A DNA stretch of 27,006 bases, from positions 1 to 27,006 of the forward strand of contig JAUNJL010000030.1 of the NCBI GenBank assembly GCA_030533315.1. Direction: 5' to 3'. Below are positions 23,935 through 27,006 of the stretch, piece after piece. The notes beneath the pieces were generated by a model. It was not told where the DNA came from and did no database searches. It saw only the letters and a list, made by a program, of their open reading frames with translations. Origin of the DNA: Eubacteriales bacterium (GTDB lineage: Bacteria > Bacillota_A > Clostridia > Lachnospirales > Lachnospiraceae). Both the position numbers and the translations under genes were made by a program. Position 1 is the stretch's first letter. Every line of letters begins with the position of its first letter.

Positions 23935-25077
23935 TTATCCATTGCTACCATAATTTCCCAAAACCCGAAAGGCATTCGCCTCCTCCCGGATGCCCCTCAG
24001 GGCGTTCTTCACCGAGCTTCCCCTGAGATTTCCGTCAAAATCCACGAAGAACCGGTATTCCCAGTTTCGTCCGGGAATGGGCCTGGACTCGATCTTCGTC
24101 ATGTTCAGACCGTTGTAGATGATGTGGGAAAGCATATTGTAAAGGGTTCCGCTCTCGTGGTCGGCCTCAAAACAAATGCTCACCTTCTCTGCGTTCTCCT
24201 CGTACACCGGCTCCCGGCCCAGAATGATGAAGCGGGTGCTGTTCTGCTGGTTCTCACAGATATCCTCCGCCAGCACCCTCAGGCCGAAGACCTCCCCCGC
24301 CGCCTTTCCTGCGATGGCCGCCTGGGAGGGATCCCCGTCCCGGCTCACCTTCTTGGCGGCTCCGGCGGTGTTCTCCGCCTCCACCGGCTTCCACTGAGGA
24401 TGATCCTCCAGGTACCGGCGGCACTGGCTCAGGCCCTGGGGATGGGAGTACACCCTTCTCACATCCGAAAGAGAAGCCCCCGGAAGCCCTAGAAGGACGT
24501 GTTCCACCTTGATGATCTGCTCTCCCACGATGTAAAGGGAAAATTCCATCAAAAGATCGTAGATGTCCGCCACGATGCCGGCGGTGGAGTTCTCAATGGG
24601 AAGAACGGCAAAATCCGCCCTCCCCTGAGCCACCTCCTCCATGGCGTCCCGGAAGGTACGGACGTGGTAGCTTCTGATGTCCTCCTCAAAATAGGTGCGC
24701 ATGGCCCCGTAGCTGTAGGCTCCCTCCACCCCCTGGAAGACCACGGTGACACCCTTCCTGGGAAGCTGTCCGATCACCGAAAAATCCTCCTCCTTCGTCA
24801 GTCCGGTACCGTTCAAAAGCTGGTACTGCCTCTTCCTGCTGATGGCCATAATCTGGCGGAACAGCTCCTGTACCCCAAATTCATTGAAGGGCCCGTGGGC
24901 CTTCTCCCGGACAGCGGCGATCTTCTGCCTCTCCCGCTCCGGGTCCAGCACCTGCCTTCCCGTCTTGATCTTGTACTGTGCCACCGACTCACACACCTGC
25001 ATCCGCTCCTCAAAAAGGCGGACCAGCTGGCTGTCGATGCGGTCGATTTCCTGTCTGTATCTCTCTAAATCATTCAT
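23935..25077 (-). CDS. pheA: Bifunctional chorismate mutase / prephenate dehydratase
   Basis: Converts chorismate to prephenate and then to phenylpyruvate for phenylalanine synthesis. In the 380-residue protein, residues about 1-88 are an AroQ chorismate mutase (RQEIDRIDSQLVRLFEERM). Residues about 105-285 are the dehydratase, with FQGVEGAYSY, PIENSTAGIV and STRFIILG. Residues about 290-375 are an ACT domain with ESRPIPGRNWEYRFFVD, the phenylalanine-binding ESRP motif, so feedback inhibition is expected. Its ATG overlaps the folC stop by 8 bp, which suggests coupled translation; no separate promoter is seen. Confidence 0.95.
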   Translation of the reverse strand: MNDLERYRQEIDRIDSQLVRLFEERMQVCESVAQYKIKTGRQVLDPERERQKIAAVREKAHGPFNEFGVQELFRQIMAISRKRQYQLLNGTGLTKEEDFSVIGQLPRKGVTVVFQGVEGAYSYGAMRTYFEEDIRSYHVRTFRDAMEEVAQGRADFAVLPIENSTAGIVADIYDLLMEFSLYIVGEQIIKVEHVLLGLPGASLSDVRRVYSHPQGLSQCRRYLEDHPQWKPVEAENTAGAAKKVSRDGDPSQAAIAGKAAGEVFGLRVLAEDICENQQNSTRFIILGREPVYEENAEKVSICFEADHESGTLYNMLSHIIYNGLNMTKIESRPIPGRNWEYRFFVDFDGNLRGSSVKNALRGIREEANAFRVLGNYGSNG

Positions 25078-26389
25078 TTTCCTGTTCCTCTGTGCTATGA
25101 TTTGCGGCCCGCGCCGCCATTTCCACCCTGGTCAGATCCCCTATGAAGGAAAGCGAGCCAAACGCCAGGATCACGTCCTCCTCCCCTGCAAGGGAGTGAG
25201 CCAGGCTCAGGGCCTCCGGTATGCTGGCGCAGGCCTGCACGTCCCCATGATACCGGCGGGCCTCCAGGGCCAGCTCCTCCGCCGGCAGCGCCCGGGGATT
25301 GCCCGGCGTCTGGATGGTCAATATTTTTTCTGCAAAGGGGGCGGTCACCCTCAGGATCTCCTCATGATCCTTGTCCCGAAAGATCCCCACTATATAATAG
25401 AGACGCTTTCCCGGAAAATACCGGCGGATGGAATCCGCCAAACAGCGGGCCGCCGCCGGATTGTGGGCGCCGTCCACCACCAGGAGAGGCTTCTCCCCAA
25501 GGACGGTGAAGCGCCCCCTCCAAAAGATCCGGGCAAGACTCTCCCTCATCTGCTCCTCCCCCACGGGAAAGCCCAGCTTCCCAAGGATCTGCAGCGCCCG
25601 GATGGCCGTCACCCCGTTCTCCTTCTGGTAGGCTCCCCCCAGGGAAAGCCGGTAGGTCCTTCCCTGGTAGACGAAGGTCTGGCCTAAAACATCCTCCTGA
25701 CAAAGCTCCGCCTCCCCGCCGTCCGCCAAATACAAAGGAATGCCCTTCTCCCGGCACCGCCTTTGGATCACGGCCTCCGCCTCCGGCTCCTGGCGGGCCG
25801 TCACGGCAATGCAGCCCGGCTTCAAAATACCCGCCTTCTTTTCGGCAATCTCCTCCAGGGTGTGTCCCAAAAAATCCATATGATCCATGCTGATTGGCGT
25901 CAGCACCGCCAGAAGGGTGTTCTGGACCACGTTGGTGGCGTCCTGGTCGCCGCCCATCCCCACCTCCAGCAGTACCAGCTCACATCCCTTTTCCTGAAAA
26001 AATAAAAATGCCACCGCCGTTTCGATCTCAAAAGGGGTGGGATGGGCCAGGCCTTCCCCGGTCATGCCTTCGATGACGCGGGCGATCCTGGTCATATATT
26101 TTGCAAAGCCGTCCCGGCTGATCCTCTCTCCGCAGACCTCCATCCTCTCCCTGTAGGAATACAAGGCAGGAGAAACATATCTGCCCACCCGGTATCCGGC
26201 GTCCCTCAGAACCCCGTACAAACAGGCGATCACGGAACCCTTTCCGTTGGTACCGGCCACGTGAACGAACCTTAGCTGATCCTGGGGATTCCCCAGACGC
26301 CTCAAAAGCTCCCTCATCCCCTCCAGGCCCAGGACGATGGCGCCATTTCCCGATGCCTCCACATAAGAACGGCTCTCCTGATAGTTCAT
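25070..26389 (-). CDS. folC: Folylpolyglutamate synthase / dihydrofolate synthase
   Basis: Adds glutamates to folates, and in many bacteria also joins dihydropteroate to glutamate, using ATP in the cytoplasm. The 439-residue protein shows the Mur-ligase type P-loop HVAGTNGKGSV (about 43-53). It also has HPTPFEIETAVAF (folate site), LEVGMGGDQDATNVV and VDGAHNPAA, all family hallmarks. The ATG is preceded by AGAGGAGCAAC. It is the first gene of the five-gene operon, about 75 nt downstream of the promoter start, and overlaps pheA by 8 bp. The combination with pheA is not metabolically obvious. Confidence 0.95.
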   Translation of the reverse strand: MNYQESRSYVEASGNGAIVLGLEGMRELLRRLGNPQDQLRFVHVAGTNGKGSVIACLYGVLRDAGYRVGRYVSPALYSYRERMEVCGERISRDGFAKYMTRIARVIEGMTGEGLAHPTPFEIETAVAFLFFQEKGCELVLLEVGMGGDQDATNVVQNTLLAVLTPISMDHMDFLGHTLEEIAEKKAGILKPGCIAVTARQEPEAEAVIQRRCREKGIPLYLADGGEAELCQEDVLGQTFVYQGRTYRLSLGGAYQKENGVTAIRALQILGKLGFPVGEEQMRESLARIFWRGRFTVLGEKPLLVVDGAHNPAAARCLADSIRRYFPGKRLYYIVGIFRDKDHEEILRVTAPFAEKILTIQTPGNPRALPAEELALEARRYHGDVQACASIPEALSLAHSLAGEEDVILAFGSLSFIGDLTRVEMAARAANHSTEEQENE

Positions 26390-26472
26390 GTTGCTCCTCT
26401 TTTCTCATAGCGGTCACGTGTCCCGAAAAAGCCCCTTGATTCGGCCTTTTCCGACACGGCCGTTTTCGTTTT

Positions 26473-26501
26473 ATTATAGCCTAGGCGTATAAAATTTTCA
26501 A
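26473..26501 (-). promoter_or_regulatory. Promoter of the folC operon
   Basis: TTGAAA (26496-26501), 17 bp spacer, TATAAT (26473-26478) on the minus strand. The leader contains an interrupted stem closed by GTGTC / GACAC without a T-run, so it is not an obvious terminator. Confidence 0.8.
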
Positions 26502-26654
26502 GGCGGGCAAGACTAAAATTGTGTAAAATTTCTGCAAAACGCCGCCCCCGCTGCCCTCCCCGCCTGGGAAAAACAGGCCCGCCAGGGCGGCTGCCGGGAT
26601 CGCCTGCGTTTTGCCTGCGTTCTCTCTGCATCCGCAAGAAAGGAGGAGGTCAGG

Positions 26655-27006
26655 TTGAAAAAGGATTTTGTACTCTGCGGACTGACCGGTTGGTGTCTGG
26701 AGGTGCTTTGGACCGGGCTTCACGCCCTTCTGAAGGGAGAGTCCACCATGATGGGACAAACCTCTCTTTTGATGTTCCCCATCTACGGCTGCGCCTTCCT
26801 CATCAAGCCGGCCTACCAAAGACTCCGCTCCCTCCCCGCCCCTCTTCGAGGCTGCCTGTACGCCGCCGGGATCTACGGGACAGAATTTGTCAGCGGCCGG
26901 TTCCTTATGCGCCGCCGCATGTGTCCCTGGGATTATTCCTCCTCCCCCTTCCAGTACAAGAAGGTGATCCGTCTGGACTATGCCCCCCTCTGGGTGCTCA
27001 CCGGCC
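26655..27006 (+). CDS. CmpB-type putative ABC transporter membrane protein (partial)
   Basis: An open frame runs from TTG at 26655 to the right edge without a stop (117 codons). AGGAGGAGGT lies just before the TTG, which fixes this start; the first ATG in the frame comes only 34 codons later. The sequence has LTGWCLEVLWTGLHAL, MFPIYGCAF, CPWDYS and IRLDYAPLW, which together mark the CmpB-type (ABC-transporter type IV, PF06541) membrane family common in Clostridia. The C-terminal part lies beyond the window. Substrate and partner unknown. It is divergent from folC; I see no clear plus-strand promoter in the 150 bp between them. Confidence 0.8.
   Translation, partial: MKKDFVLCGLTGWCLEVLWTGLHALLKGESTMMGQTSLLMFPIYGCAFLIKPAYQRLRSLPAPLRGCLYAAGIYGTEFVSGRFLMRRRMCPWDYSSSPFQYKKVIRLDYAPLWVLTG

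Noticed and set aside
26390..26472. T-box or riboswitch in the folC operon leader
   Set aside because: The leader is only about 75 nt, lacks the T-box sequence and a terminator, and shows only one interrupted stem.
1..27006. Mobile elements, CRISPR arrays, tRNA or rRNA genes
   Set aside because: No transposase, integrase, terminal inverted repeats, regularly spaced repeats or recognisable RNA gene cores were seen; the only long repeat is the rpn tail.

Overview
The window looks like chromosomal DNA of an anaerobic gut-type Clostridia, most likely Lachnospiraceae. The inference rests on family content: a type III glutamine synthetase, an Amt protein fused to PII, a DUF815 ATPase, a CmpB-type membrane protein, an Rpn nuclease with the tail typical of this group, strong AGGAGG ribosome sites, and C/G-rich third codon positions between AT-rich promoters. 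No species can be named from sequence alone. There is no rRNA, tRNA, CRISPR array, IS element or prophage in the window.

Layout. (1) 1-1.8 kb, minus strand: an Rpn/PD-(D/E)XK nuclease gene whose 3' third is tandemly duplicated (375 bp, one mismatch). An in-frame ATG with a strong Shine-Dalgarno sits inside both copies. (2) 1.9-2.2 kb: a gene-free stretch with a promoter, hairpins and a strong terminator that looks like a small RNA gene. (3) 2.3-3.7 kb: purF. (4) 3.9-8.3 kb, plus strand: a nitrogen-assimilation block, glnA (GSIII) and amt-glnK. Each has a leader in which a hexaloop hairpin overlaps a Rho-independent terminator, as in ANTAR-controlled attenuation. (5) 8.4-9.1 kb: a YadS/UPF0126 membrane protein. 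(6) 9.2-16.6 kb: a cellobiose locus with lacI, a solute-binding protein and two ABC permeases on minus, divergent from a GH94 cellobiose phosphorylase on plus. A repeated box lies in the divergent region. (7) 16.7-18.7 kb: a MATE transporter and a small unknown protein. (8) 18.9-26.4 kb: a compact minus-strand operon in transcription order folC, pheA, DUF815 AAA ATPase, ppx, ppk1, with a near-consensus promoter and a strong terminator. (9) The right edge holds the start of a CmpB-like membrane protein gene.

How the genes fit together. The Amt-PII fusion takes up and senses ammonium, and GSIII assimilates it as glutamine, which PurF uses to begin purine synthesis. The sugar locus imports cellobiose-like disaccharides, and the phosphorylase splits them with phosphate to glucose-1-phosphate and glucose. 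No ABC ATPase is encoded here, so a shared one elsewhere is presumably used. Ppx and Ppk1 degrade and make polyphosphate. FolC and PheA supply folate polyglutamates and phenylpyruvate.

The observations I rate highest are the Rpn gene with an intragenic start and a free-standing copy of that short form, the matched attenuators before glnA and amt, and the unassigned RNA gene candidate near 2.0 kb.
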